DNA from: Echinometra lucunter
Taxonomy: Eukaryota; Echinodermata; Echinoidea; Camarodonta; Echinometridae
Reading direction: 5' to 3'
DNA: 64,000 nucleotides
NCBI GenBank assembly: GCA_029962745.1
Contig: CM057171.1
Location: forward strand, 22,738,637 to 22,802,636
Position 1 is the first letter of the stretch. Each line of letters opens with the position of its first letter. The position numbers were made by a program, and so were the translations under genes. Below are positions 24,955 through 36,240 of the stretch, in pieces. The notes under the pieces were generated by a model. That model did no database searches. It was not told the DNA's origin and saw nothing but the letters and a program-made list of their open reading frames with translations.

Positions 24955-25075
24955 TAGCTAATGTTTGATATTATCTATAAACAGGTCGTTTTTAATTAAA
25001 TTAGAAGGATTCAGTTCCATGCAAAGCGGGGTATTTTTTTCTTATTTATCCGATCATCCACTTCGATTATAACAG
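24955..25075 (-). repeat. Left half of SRCR-type repeat unit 2 (target of giant insertion)
   Basis: CTATAAACAGGTCGTTTTTA … CCACTTCGATT matches the intron part of unit 1 at 4072-4165 (CTATAAACAGGTAGTTTTCA … CCACTTCAATT). Homology stops here and resumes at 52035, where the rest of the unit is found. This is the evidence that 25.08-52.03 kb is one insertion. Confidence 0.6.
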
Positions 25076-25640
25076 TAAATATTTTCAAAATGAACAAATT
25101 TTTGTTCATTTTTTTTTCAAAATCTAAAAAAATCATTTCCGCGCATTTTCTGCCTCATTTCCAATTATGGATCAGTTTTAACGTAACTAACTTCATTTTT
25201 TAAACGTTATCGAACATCAACGTTTTGTATTTTCCACCTAAACAGAGTTTAAACCACTAAACCAAGAACACCGTTTTGATTTTCTCTTTGTTGACTTCAA
25301 AGTCATTAGATGGAATGTGTTATCGCACAATTTACTCTCCTACATTCAGTTATATCAATACCACTTATTCACACGCCCCCACTATCACTAGCATCAACTG
25401 TTCTTCATACATACTGGAATTTATTTTGCTCTAATTACGATGAATCATACATCCACATCTTTTCCTACACTTCACAATACTCTTACTCGCACACATTCAG
25501 GATACACAACGAAGTAAAGGAAGCACAAAAAAAAAATGTGAAGACGCATAATGACCTTTTTTCTTTAGTCAAATTTTAATGCAGACAGGTTCATTAATAC
25601 ATGACATAGGGTTCAACAAGTTGGGGGAGGGCAAAATAAC
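25076..25640. repeat. Giant element, left TIR outer unique domain
   Basis: Inverted counterpart of 51390-52035. Homologous blocks in order: TTTCAAAATGAACAAATT, GCATTTTCTGCCT, GGATCAGTTTTAA, AACATCAACGTTT, ACAGAGTTTAAACCACTAA, CTATCACTAGCATCAACTG, AAGACGCATAATGACC, ACAGAAACACCTTGGAGT. Confidence 0.8.
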
Positions 25641-25654
25641 AGAAACACCTTGGA

Positions 25655-25905
25655 GTAAGAACATATAAATTTATCTGTTGGAGATGCCTGTTATTAACAT
25701 GAGGCAGTTACAACATATAACTTTATCTGATGGAGGTAACTGTTATTGACAGGAGGCAGTTACAACATACAAATTTATCTGATGGAGGTACCGGTTATTG
25801 ACAGGAGGCAGTTACAACATACAAATTTATCTGATTGAGGTACCGGTTATTGACAGGAGGCAGTTAAAACTTATGAATTTATCTGATGGAGTTACTATCT
25901 ATTGA
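25655..25905. repeat. Subterminal tandem array type A (left)
   Basis: Four to five units of about 52 bp, pattern ACATACAAATTTATCTGATGG-type core followed by AGGTACCGGTTATTGACAGG and AGGCAGTTACA. The inverse array is at 49560-49960. Confidence 0.85.
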
Positions 25906-26810
25906 TAGGTGGGCCGTTCAAGAGATAAAATTATCCCATGGAGTTACCATTTATTGATAGGTGGGCCTTTCAAGAGATAAAATTATCCCATGGAGTTACT
26001 AACTATTGATAGATGGGGCTTTCAAAAGATAAAATTATCCCATGGAGTTACTATCTCTTGATAGGTGGGGCTTTCGAGAGATAAAATTATTCCATGGAGT
26101 TACTATTGATAGGTTGGGCTTTCAAGAGATAAAATTATCCCATGGAGTTAGTAAGTGGGGCTTTCAAGAGATAAAAATATCCCTTGGAGTTACTATCTCT
26201 TGATTGGTGGGACTTTCAAGAGATAAAATTATCCCATGGAGTTACTATCTCTTGTTGATTGGTGGGGCTTTCAAGAGATTAAATTATCCCATGGAGTTAC
26301 TATCTATTGATAAGTAGGGCTTTTAAGAGATAAAATTATCCCATGGAGTTACCATTTATTGATAGGTGGGCCTTTCAAGAGATAAAATTATCCCATGGAG
26401 TTACTAACTATTGATAGATGGGGCTTTCAAAAGATAAAATTATCCCATGGAGTTACTATCTCTTGATAGGTGGGGCTTTCGAGAGATAAAATTATTCCAT
26501 GGAGTTACTATTGATAGGTTGGGCTTTCAAGAGATAAAATTATCCCATGGAGTTAGTAAGTGGGGCTTTCAAGAGATAAAAATATCCCTTGGAGTTACTA
26601 TCTCTTGATTGGTGGGACTTTCAAGAGATAAAATTATCCCATGGAGTTACTATCTCTTGTTGATTGGTGGGGCTTTCAAGAGATTAAATTATCCCATGGA
26701 GTTACTATCTATTGATAAGTAGGGCTTTTAAGAGATAAAATTATCCCAAGGAGTTACTATGTATTGATAGGAGGGGCTTTCAAGGGATAAAATTATCCCG
26801 CAAAGGAAGG
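25880..26810. repeat. Subterminal tandem array type B (left), with 405 bp higher-order duplication
   Basis: About 18 units of 38-57 bp, core AGATAAAATTATCCCATGG then AGTTACTATCTATTGATAGG and TGGGGCTTTCAAG. The 405 bp block 25941-26345 is repeated at 26346-26750 with no base difference seen until the last unit. This points to a very recent duplication or an assembly effect. The right arm has only four or five type B units (49370-49600). Confidence 0.9.
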
Positions 26811-27220
26811 GGGGGGGGTGTAACATATTAATTTATCTAATGAATGTACAATATATTCTAAGGCATGTACAAGATATACATTTATCTGATTGAGATGATA
26901 TGTAGGAGTGAATTCAAAGGTATAAATTCATCTAATGGATATGCTGCATATTGAAGGGAGGAGCTGAAATGTGGGTTCGAGTGGCTTCCGTCCCTGTATT
27001 AACCAAAATACAACAGAAAAAACCCATATCTTTATGCATAAAGATACAACATTTATTCTTTGAAATCTTCTATTCAAAAATGCATGCACGCTTGGCTTGA
27101 AAGTTCTCTTCTGCTTCATTAAATGGAGGGCAGTTAACAATGAAAAGTACATGAGCACTTCCCGATGACATTTCAAAGTTAAAAATTTTCTTTAGTTTCT
27201 ATTTTTATCAAATTCATGTT

Positions 27221-27500
27221 TTATACATAATTCATAAAAAAAGAACTAACATCAGCTGATGATGTCATGCAGCGAAGAACTGCAGCAGCCTGTCTTCTCC
27301 AGTCATCCTTCACTGTTGATGGTGGTTCATCAACGTCTTCATCGAGGTCATGCATTGAGTACAGCAGACGACGGCACATCTTAACTTTGGCCTCCAGGTC
27401 TGGAATCTCATCTCTCAGGAGAGTCTGGTGTTGCTGGAATAGAGCTCCAACTTCGAGGGCTTCCACCTCGTCGAGACCAGCATGCACCTTCACCATGCAT
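27221..27500 (-). CDS. Candidate terminal exon, unknown protein (giant-element cargo)
   Basis: On the minus strand a good acceptor (TTTGCTCACTACCGCAG, ending at 27501) opens a stop-free 93-codon frame starting …CMVKVHAGLDEVEALEV. It continues through a heptad-like helical part (LFQQHQTLLRDEI, DLEAKVKMCRRLLYS), an acidic linker (DLDEDVDEPPSTV) and a basic/helical end (RRQAAAVLRCM) to a stop at 27221. An AATAAA-type signal follows on the minus strand at about 27050. A donor-like GATGTTAGT at about 27255 is the alternative to termination. Codon use and composition look protein-coding, and base content differs from the AT-rich surroundings. I do not recognise the family. It could also be a host exon. 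Confidence 0.5.
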
Positions 27501-27658
27501 CTGCGGTAGTGAGCAAACCTAGTGCATAGGCACAGAAAATAAATATCATAAGCAGATTAAGTTCAATGAAAAATATGTGAAAAATTAGCTGGACTGTATT
27601 AATAGCTCAAAAAACCTATACCAATTAATTTTCATTGATCAATTATGCTAATTTGTGA

Positions 27659-27997
27659 ATGAAATCACAATTCTGCTCCAAATTATTTAACAAGGTTAAA
27701 AAAACTAGTAATTTTCTTCGTAATACTCGGAGTATCATCATCAAATTTTCCAACTACAGGGCAAGAGAGGTTGTATATGCATCTATGGCTAAGCTGAAAG
27801 GCCTTTCAATTTACATCAATGAAAATCTAACACGGGAGCGATCTCAGCTGTTCTGGCAAGTGAAGAAGGGAAACCTCCAGCAAGTCCTCAAAGTCTGGAC
27901 TCAAGACGGAAGGGTAACAGCGATAAATAAGAGTGGGAAAAGAGTTGCTCTTTCAAGTGTAAAGGACCTCGGAAAACTTGATCAATTGAAAGGATGA
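27659..27997 (+). pseudogene. LINE F ORF1 C-terminal part
   Basis: Open frame with SIIIKFSNYRAREVVYASMA, ENLTRERSQLFWQVKKG and VLKVWTQDGRVTAIN, the RRM end and C-terminal domain of LINE ORF1 RNA-binding proteins. The N-terminal coiled coil is missing, so the element is 5'-truncated inside ORF1. Confidence 0.7.
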
Positions 27998-28353
27998 GAC
28001 AACAATATCAATGAAATTCACTGAACTGTTAAACTTGGTCTGCTTGAGCACACAGGCGTTCCTGTTTACTATTTGCTTTTAAATTGCACTATTAAATGTA
28101 CAATTTGTTTTTAATAAGGTTAATTACTAGTACCTGGTTATTATTCTATTGAATATTTGTATAAAATTACATTCATTATTTACACGTAATATTTTCCACT
28201 TGTTTTTTTTTTTACATTTTATTGTTATTGTTGCTGTTGCTATTTTGCACATATTCGTTTTTTTATATATTTGGTAATTAAAATGATAAATGTATATAAA
28301 TTGCTTAGAGTGGTGGAAGTAAAATCTCAACCTAATTTCAGCATAAAGATTTA

Positions 28354-28656
28354 ATGATTAAATACCCATGTTCAATTTGTAATAAATCTGTTAAAATAAA
28401 TCAAAAGGCTTTGTTATGCACTGTATGTTCACAGTGGGTGCAGATATCTTGTGGCGGGGTCTCAAGAGAGACCTATGATTCAGATGAACTGTTTGAAAAT
28501 TGGCAGTGCCCGAAATGTATTCCGCAAAGTGTATTACCTTTTTGGAATGATCCTGATCTATCTACTGAAGTCATATATAACTGTAATAATATTTCTATCG
28601 ACGCAAACGATGATAGGTCAACCGAAACTAATGATTTTGCTCCAAAAAGATATTAA
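28354..28656 (+). pseudogene. LINE F PHD-type zinc finger segment
   Basis: The frame starts MIKYPCSICNKSVKINQ, then ALLCTVCSQWVQISCGGV and NWQCPKC. The pattern is C-x2-C, C-x2-C, W-V-x3-C, W-x-C-x2-C, a PHD finger with the fourth position (normally H in W-x-H-x2-C) changed to Q. In related elements it lies upstream of the endonuclease, where it may contact chromatin. A frameshift at about 28610-28650 separates it from IKLAHLNVRSIVNK, the start of the endonuclease. Confidence 0.75.
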
Positions 28657-30395
28657 AGGTATAAAATTAGCTCATCTTAATGTCAGAAGCATTGTTAATA
28701 AAGTTGCTGATTTACAATGTTGGCTGAATAAAACCCTTATGATCTACTAGGAGTGTCAGAAACATGGTTAACATTCTGATAGCTTGATTTCTGTTAAAGG
28801 TTATAAGTTTGAGAGGAGGGATAGATGTACTCATGGAGGTGGAGTGGGATGTTTATATCAGAAAATGTACCATATATAAGGAGATTGGATCTTGAATCTG
28901 TTGCCTTAGAAATAATTTGGTTGGAGTTGCAACGTAGCAATAGTAGCTCATTATTTATTGGTATATTGTATAGAAAACCGGATAATCATTTAGATTTTTT
29001 TTTTTTTGACAGTCTTGAAAGTAATCTTGAGAAATTGTATACAGTTACAAACAACGTCATCCTTCTTGGTGATTTTAACTGTAATATGCAAACCGTAAAC
29101 AATCTCTCTAGAAAAGTTTCCAGTCTCCTTACTACAATGCAAATGACACAGGTTATATCTGAACCCCCTAGAATTTCACCACATAGCCAGTCAGTACTTG
29201 GTATGTATTTCTGATGCACTTGTTGACAATATTATTAAGTCAGGAGTGCAGTCAGCTGGACTTAGTGATCCTCTGTGATTTTTACTGCAATTAAAGGGAA
29301 ACATCAATCCCTTTCTCCCAAAATAACTAGATGTCATTCGTTCAGGTACTTTGACAGTGAGAAATTTAAAGATGATGTAAGGAAAGTTGATTGGCATGAG
29401 TTTTATTCCTGTGGGACTTATGTTGAAAAATTGTGGCACTACTTTAAAAACACACTCGTGACAGGCATGCCCCCGTGATATCAGTGCGGCAAAAACAAAG
29501 AGGGGTACCTGGGATAAATGATGATTATTTGGTGTTAGCACGCGAAAGGGATTATGATCGAAAGCAATTTAGAAAAACAAAATAAATTTATTGTTGGAAT
29601 AAATTTCAGTCTTCCCGTAACAGAGCTAATAATTTGATTTAAAATTTGAAAAAGAAGTATTATCAGGACAAATTTAAGGACTGCGAAAATGACATAAAAA
29701 AGAACTGGAACATTTTATCGAAGCTTATACCTAAGAAAAATAAAACCACGAGTCATGATGTTAAATTAACAATTGATAATGATCAAATACCTAACAATGA
29801 AATAGCTCACGTTCTAAACAAAGCCTTTAATGAAGTCGGCTCAAGGTTGCAAGCCCCTTCGGGTAATTTCTCGAAAGATTTATTAAGCAATTTACAAACT
29901 CTGTTTATTCCAGATTGTGAATTTAAATTTTGTGCAGTCAAAAAGGAGTATGTTTTGAGAGAACTATTACATATTGATTACAAGATTTCAAAACAGCAAG
30001 AATTACTCCTGTACATAAGGGAAGATCTTTTGAGATTGACAATTATAGACCAATTTCTGTGCTTCCAGTCCTGTCCAAAATACTAGAGAGAGCAGTACAT
30101 GATCAATTGTATAAGTACTTAAATGTAAATGATCTACTTGCAAATTGTCAGTCTGGCTTCAGACCGTCTTATTCCACTGCCACTTGTCTAACTGAGATTA
30201 CAGACTTTTTGTGTGATAAAATGGACCGAAAACATGTTACTGGTGGTATTTTCTTGGACCTACGCAAAGCTTTTGATGTTATTCCTCACAATTTTATACT
30301 TGCAAAATTTAAGTACTATGGTATTACTGGCAATGAATACAACTGGATGAAATCGTATTTAACAGACAGAAGGCAATTTGTAATGATTAACAATT

Positions 30396-30421
30396 CGTCC
30401 CCGATATCACGAACCGGCACA
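30396..30421 (+). repeat. Left TIR of 12.6 kb transposon
   Basis: Begins CGTC directly after AATT and ends in TCACGAACCGGCACA. Three mismatches in 26 against the right TIR. Confidence 0.85.
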
Positions 30422-30899
30422 ATATCCATTTTACGTGAGGTTTTTACATATTCTAAAAAGCAATGTAAAAATCTACATGTTCACCAAATTTCAGTTCTTG
30501 ATCTTGATTATTTTTCACGATAAAGGCATTGTTAAAAATCACCTGTGTCCAAAAAATCCCGATTCTGCGAAATTTGGACCCCACGAACCGGCACTCTTAA
30601 CTGAGTGCCACTTCGTGAAATCCGAACAGCAGCGCGTGTTAAGCTTCGATACTGTGATACGCCTCTAAAGGGCTTACTTCGAACCATCGGGTCTTCTCGT
30701 CGGGCCGTGTAATCGCATAACGCGACCTTTCTTGAAAAAAACGCCCCCTTATTTACGAAAGGTTGGGTTCACCGTTTGAGAAATATACCAGTTAAATCTA
30801 CGAAAAGTCGGGTCCATTAACCCGACACTTCGTAGAAATTAGCGAGCAAATATACGAAGAGTCGCGTTCTTAACGCACATTTCTAAAACAAATAATTTG

Positions 30900-32970
30900 A
30901 GGAAAAACGGCTTGAATAAAAGCTAGCATTTGATTCGCACAAAGTCAGCCTTTGCCTTAGGAAGTCCAGAGGTGAGTACAGTTTAAATTTCGCTAATTTG
31001 TCAAAAAAAATAGAATCTATTCATAATGAGTTCTACATTGTGCCACATATGCGTTAATTTCTTTATATTTTCAAAGAACTGTCTTGAGCTGTATGTCATG
31101 ACATTATGTGCTATAAACTCACGAACTTTGTAAACTCTTTTCATCGTCGGCAGCTCATGTTACCGCTGCACCCTGTCACGACGCGACATCTTGCCCAGAC
31201 TTTCGGGCGGATTGCCTATAATTGTAAATGCAATGCAAAAAACGGTTGACAGTGAGATTCAACGTTTATTTTATCCCACCTACATGCATAGTGTGTTAGC
31301 GAGTTGACGAATCGGTTATCCTAAATTGTTGCATTATGTATAGCTGTGTAAAGCAAGAGGGGAGGGCGAGGTGAGGGTCTATGACTGTGTGTAGAGTTTA
31401 AGCTCAGATTTCAAAGACAGCATAAGGAAGCATATTTATAATGAGACTAGGTATGAACTATGATTTAATCCAGCGGTGTAACAGGGCTGCGTTTCACGAA
31501 ACCGTCTAAGTTCATGGACATCTCATAGAAACGCATGTTAATTCTACAACACGCGTTTCAGTGGGATGTCCAAGAAGTTAGACCTATGACGGTTTCGTGA
31601 AACGCAGCCCTGGTTCCTGTTATCGGGGGGGGGGGGGGGGGAGCCCAAAATTTATAGTAACTCAGTCAAGAATCAGTGGCATAGTTATGATTTCATTTGA
31701 GGGGGCGGTAGTAAGTACACAAAGCATTCGAAACACTAAGCACGCGAAGCGCACTCCATAGGGGGAGGGTACAGGGAGGGAGAGACTACCGCCCCCTTAA
31801 GTGAAATCCTAGCTATGCCACTGATTCTAAATTTACTTACCAGGAAATTTTTGGCTCTGCCCCCCCCCCTTTCCTCTTTTTTTTCCCAATATCTCTTCTT
31901 CTTTCTCCCTTTCTTCTTTCTTTCCCTTTCTCCCTTCCTTTTTCTTCCTTTCCCTTTCTTTCATTTTTTTCGTAGTGGTTTGGTGGATTTTTCTTGCTGA
32001 AATCCTTCAGGGGGCACTCTGTCCCTCCCTCCCCTGCCCCTGGTTGTTACACAACTGATTTAATCTTGCTTCTACTTCTTCACGGATTGTTGATATATCT
32101 ACAGATTCCAACAGTGTCCGATGAAAAATTATTTTCTCTTTTGAGAGGTAGCATCCCATTCATTTATTTGTTTTGACTTTGTTCATCAGATTGAACATGC
32201 CTAGGTTGAAACTTAATGCTGCATTTATGTCTGCATCCACATCATGTTGGAGATGTAGGTGATGATTGCTTGTTGACTGAGACTGAAGAAAGTTTCTGCA
32301 AGAAATGAGTTAGTCTACCACTCCAGTTATGGAAGGTAAGTGAATTCTGCATGAATTTAATAAGGTTGGTACATGTACAGGTATGTCAATATTCAGCCAG
32401 GGTTTAGCATCATTTACAAGGCCATTTGCCTTGGTTGAAAATACATTCTTGAATTTATTTGTAACATTTTTTATATTATTATTACTTTCTCCTTTGAAAA
32501 TTTCATCAGTCTGGCATGATAAATATTTTTCTTCCTTGAGTTTCATGGGCACCAGGATCAAAATATCTCACCAACATTTCTTGCTTACACTTCATTAAGA
32601 AATGTATTGCTCAGTTAAAGCTAAATAATTGTTCAGCTGTACTTGTTCATTTTTGCTATACAAGCAGAAACTATATTTTGTTTTCTGATTTCCTCTCATT
32701 TCATTTGCAATTTTGTTTTTTTATTATTAAATTTCAAGTTGAAATATTTATTGTTCACTGTGTGCATTGTTCTAAATTTCTGTTGTATAAATTTCAATTG
32801 TATTTTGAGTTCTGTGAAATAAACTAATATGATTTGTAAACCTTGGTCTGCAAAGGTAAATATTTAGTGCTCCTACTGTCCATAATTTGTACATGTACTT
32901 TGCATTTATCCTAATTCAAGTCAACTTTCAATCTCATCTTGTTTTCTTTAACAGAAATAATTCAGCTTCT
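30900..32970 (+). other. Candidate splice sites inside the hAT-like element (no full gene model)
   Basis: Strong-looking junctions on the plus strand: donor GTCCAGAG/GTGAGT (about 30972), acceptor TATATCTACAG (about 32100) opening IPTVSDEKLFSLLR to a donor at 32144, donor TATGGAAG/GTAAGT (32336), and acceptor TTTTCTTTAACAG (32954). Reading frames could not be joined into one protein by eye. They may mark a spliced non-coding RNA or a decayed transposon gene. Confidence 0.3.
31630..31648. repeat. Poly-G tract
   Basis: G-run within the hAT-like element. Flanked by imperfect palindromes (GTTTCACGAAACCGTC near 31493 and GACGGTTTCGTGAAACGC at 31588). Confidence 0.8.
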
Positions 32971-33089
32971 ACTCTTCATTGCATTGGACCCCTGCTTTGG
33001 AGATCTGTCTCTCAATGAGTGAGGAGTCATGGCCCTGTATGCAGCAGGGGGGGGGGGGGGGAAGGGGAAAGGAGCAATAGCCCAACCCA

Positions 33090-33240
33090 CAATTCAATTC
33101 AATTCAAATTTATTGATATGCAATCAACAATTTTGGATTATTATCGACATACAAAATGTTTTGCAATGTCATTAAACAAAGTTACAAACAAATAATTGCA
33201 TTATTTTTTAAAACTAAACCCCTCACCATAGGTGTGTGCG
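33090..33240 (-). mobile_element. LINE 3' end remnant, minus strand, (TTGAA)n-type tail
   Basis: CAATTCAATTCAATTCAAATT at 33090 is the reverse complement of a TTGAA-repeat tail like that of LINE D (20367-20401). AT-rich sequence with ATTTTATATGTCG-like content follows on its 5' side. Only the 3' end is present, inside the hAT-like element, so it is a further nesting level. Confidence 0.45.
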
Positions 33241-34054
33241 AATTATTTGAAACTCTTACAGCAGATTATTGTTTCATTTGAGAATTTGAAAATTCATAAA
33301 TTCAGTACAGTGTACTAGTAATTTGAATTGAATGATGAGTATGTAAGTTTCAAAATTACTGTTTTCAGTTACATTTTAATTGATTTCTTCTAAAGGGATG
33401 TGGAATAGCTCATTCTTCCTGAGTTGTGCACAACATCTGACTATGAGCTCTGTTAATGATTTATTTACAAGTATTATTTAAAGTAGAAAAGGATTCTATT
33501 GGGCCTTTATACATGTTGGCAATTTGAATTACTAACATTTGAATGGTAGTGATGTAAAAATCTATAGTCTGTTCTTTATTTTGTTGTAAGTTGTGAACAT
33601 AATATATGATTTTTCAAAATTTTTATGAGTAATATGAAATCTATTTTACTTTTAAGAGAAGAATGAAGGCTGATGTAGTTTCCTTTTTATCGGAATGAAC
33701 CTATTTTAACATGTACATGACTGTAATCACCATGCATAAAAATAATCATTACTATAGCAAATCCATTTTTTTTAGTACAAGTGTACTTTAATATTGATTG
33801 TGTAATCCCCAGCAATTTTTAAAAGAATGTGATAATTGTAATACATGTAAACATGCTTAACTAGGAAAATACTGAAGCCCCCTCTTATGAAATGAATATG
33901 GGGGTAGGTGAAAAAAATGAAGCAACCAAGAGGGTGTGTTCAAGAGAGATGGAAAGGGTTGGAAAGAGAGACAGAGATAGATACAGGAAGAAAGAGATGA
34001 AAAATCAATTCAGGCGAGATTATTTGATGAAAATTCGAGGGTGTCCGAGAGAGA

Positions 34055-34075
34055 GAGAGAGAGAGAGGGGGGGGG
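34055..34075. repeat. (GA)n and poly-G tract
   Basis: GAGA-repeat followed by a G-run. A nearby A/G-rich stretch (33930-34000) gives a charged, low-complexity frame with no recognisable domain. Confidence 0.8.
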
Positions 34076-34792
34076 GAATGGGAAAGGATGGAGTAGTGGA
34101 GACTTTGTGAAGGAGATAGTTGCGATGTATGCGTGTTTTGTGTTGATTAAATTTATCAGATTTTCAAAGTGCATTATCTTTTGAAGATCAAGGTCGTAAA
34201 TCTACAAGCCAAAATTCGTTGGTGTAGGTCTTCCCACGCATTCACCCAAATATTATCATCGCACGTGATAAGCCACCCCCCCCCCCCCTCCCCCATGATC
34301 AGTGATTGTAAAAAAAAAAGATATATATTTGGCATTTCCATGGAAGTCTGTTAATACGTTAAAATTCGACAGACCAGAACCTAATTATAATGAAACTGAA
34401 GTACATGCATATCATAAGTGGATTAATATCAAAATTTATTTTTTTACCCGATACTTCGTCATTTGAAGGTAGTTTTCTCACGAATATTCGCGTAAAAGAT
34501 TAGTCTTATGTCAATGACCACAACTGCTAAAAATCACATTTTACAACACGATTTACCAGACCTTTCGTAAATACAGAGGGCTGTTTTCACGAAAGGTCGG
34601 GTAACGCGATTACACGGCCCGACGCGATCACCCGATGGTTCGAAGTAAGCCCCTCTAAAGCGTAACTCGCCGGTTAAGTTGCTGAAAATGTGTACACGCA
34701 CTGCTATGTGTACGGTACTATGGTATACACAAATGCAGGGTCAGCGTTGGTTGAGGGCAAGTTCTAAGCTTCATCCCTTCCTCTATCTTACT

Positions 34793-34863
34793 GTCTCTCT
34801 CTCTCTCTATGTCTCTCTCTCTGTTTAATTCTTTCTTTTCTCTCTCTCTCTCTCTCTCTCTCC
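34793..34863. repeat. (CT)n microsatellite cluster
   Basis: Three CT-repeat tracts separated by short unique spacers. Confidence 0.9.
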
Positions 34864-34869
34864 TTTTTC

Positions 34870-36050
34870 TCTTATTCTATTATTCAATCCTTTCTGCACT
34901 CTCTTGTTTGCTTGTTTGATACCTCCTTTACTGCTGCGAACTAGCCTCTAATTTTTCTCTGTCTCCCCCTAATCCTGATTTGTCCCTGTCCGTCATGATA
35001 CTAATGATCAAGCCTCTCTTTCTCTCACTTACGACTCAGGTTACACTTTTGGGATGTGGCTATTAAAAAGCTGAAGCTAAAGCCTGATAATTGTTCAGGG
35101 AACGGGAACAAGGGAAGGGGGCTGCAGCCTATCCCCGCCATTTTGGCTAAACTTGGGGAAATATTACAATATGAAATTATGAGGAAACCCTATAAAACTT
35201 ATACTGCGAAAAAAAAAAACGCTGTTTAAATTGCGTATATAGGCTCGAAAAAAACATACAAACACTCTACCCCTAAAAATCAGCCAGTCTGGCTATCAGC
35301 CCCCATTCGTACAAAAACCAAAAACGTTCTGCAGCCCGCGGGATGAATACATATTTCAAGAAGAGGGGCAGGTTGTATTATGACGACAGGTTACTTTAGG
35401 CATTTTACAATTTACGAAAAGGTCATATCTTTGAAGAGGCTTGTGTTACACTTTTGGGCAGGTTGCATTTTATGGCCAGGTATATGCAACCCATGATGAG
35501 ACCGAAGTTGCAGTCTAAAGGCCATACAAATGACTCTGCCGAACGAAAAAATGGAGGGGCAAAACACATTTTCCCTCCTAAAAACGCTCTCCCAAAACAT
35601 GCCAAAATAATGGTATAATAGCAGTACATTTTTTAGACAAAAACAAAAATAAACAAAAACACAAACAAAAACGAAAACAAGAATAGTCAAAGAAAGAAAC
35701 CTGTTATTGATAATATAACAAAATGATATTTCATTCAAGAAAATGAATTGGAAAAAAGTGAAATATAGTTATGTTGTGCATTACGGGTGAGTAGACCTGA
35801 GCCTCTAAAATGATGCGCTCCTTGGAAGTTTGTCCCCCAATCCCAAACTGCTGAAGGCGCACTGTTGATTGCAACCCAACTTTCCTGCAACACCTCTCAG
35901 TTTAATAGCTTTAGAATCATCTTGTATTCATCATAGACAGGTTAGATTTTGCAGGCAATTTCAATCAAATGTTCAAGGTTAAAGTTAATTGTCTTTGACC
36001 ACAGAGTTTCAGGGGCTTTGTTATTCTTAGCTTGCCCCTCCGTTTTACAT
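34870..36050. other. 12.6 kb element interior, no gene recognised
   Basis: No supported coding sequence. The minus-strand frame at 35412-35738 is A/T-rich and has a hydrophobic, low-complexity N-terminus. Confidence 0.35.
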
Positions 36051-36240
36051 TTTTTCAGCTATGTCAACTTTATTTTGTTCAGTATCTCAATATTTCCGTT
36101 CTTTCTTTTATAATGTTATTTCATTCTACATGTTCTATTACTTTTGTCTTAACGAGATTACTGAATTTATATATTCGTTTTTGTATACACTGTGAAACGG
36201 AAAATAAATAAATCAAATCGAATCAATCAAATCAAATATC
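36050..36240 (+). mobile_element. LINE 3' UTR remnant with CAAAT-type tail
   Basis: T-rich non-coding sequence ends TGTGAAACGGAAAATAAATA then AATCAAATCGAATCAATC. The tail resembles that at 22165-22195. No coding part remains. Confidence 0.45.

Larger units (their letters stand above)
27650..30395 (+). mobile_element. LINE F 5' part: ORF1 end, PHD finger, endonuclease, RT start
   Basis: Order: ORF1 C-terminal domain (27659-27997), PHD-like finger (28354-28540), endonuclease (28660-29290), linker (29646-30000), RT motifs to 30395, where a 12.6 kb DNA transposon interrupts RT. RT resumes at 42961. RT pieces: DNYRPISVLPVLSKILERAV (30037-30096), CQSGFRPSYSTATCLTEI, GGIFLDLRKAFDVIPHNFI (motif A intact), LTDRRQFVMINN. 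PHD domains are established in some CR1-like LINEs. Frameshifts near 28650, 28750, 29214 and 29640 make the copy inactive even without the insertion. Confidence 0.9.
30670..34652. mobile_element. 3,983 bp hAT-like DNA transposon nested in the 12.6 kb element
   Basis: Ends GGGCTTACTTCGAACC… and its inverse …GGTTCGAAGTAAGCCC. Inverted homology extends about 105 bp (GTCGGGCCGTGTAATCGC on the left, its complement at about 34606-34625). CTCTAAA flanks both ends (30663-30669; 34653-34659). A 7-8 bp duplication of the form TCTAAA resembles the hAT preference for nTCTAGAn, though these TIR tips are not the usual CAG. A second motif, ACGAAAGGTCGGGT and variants, repeats near the ends (30724, 30755, 30800, 30821, 30854, 34559, 34589). 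No transposase frame was found. Candidate splice junctions inside are listed separately. Confidence 0.8.

Noticed and set aside
25655..26810. Array considered as a CRISPR-like repeat-spacer structure
   Set aside because: Units are contiguous tandem repeats without unique spacers, the genome is eukaryotic, and the array has an inverted partner at 49.4-50 kb.
33892..34110. Arg/Glu/Lys-rich frame at 33.9 kb
   Set aside because: A/G-rich low-complexity translation next to a (GA)n tract.
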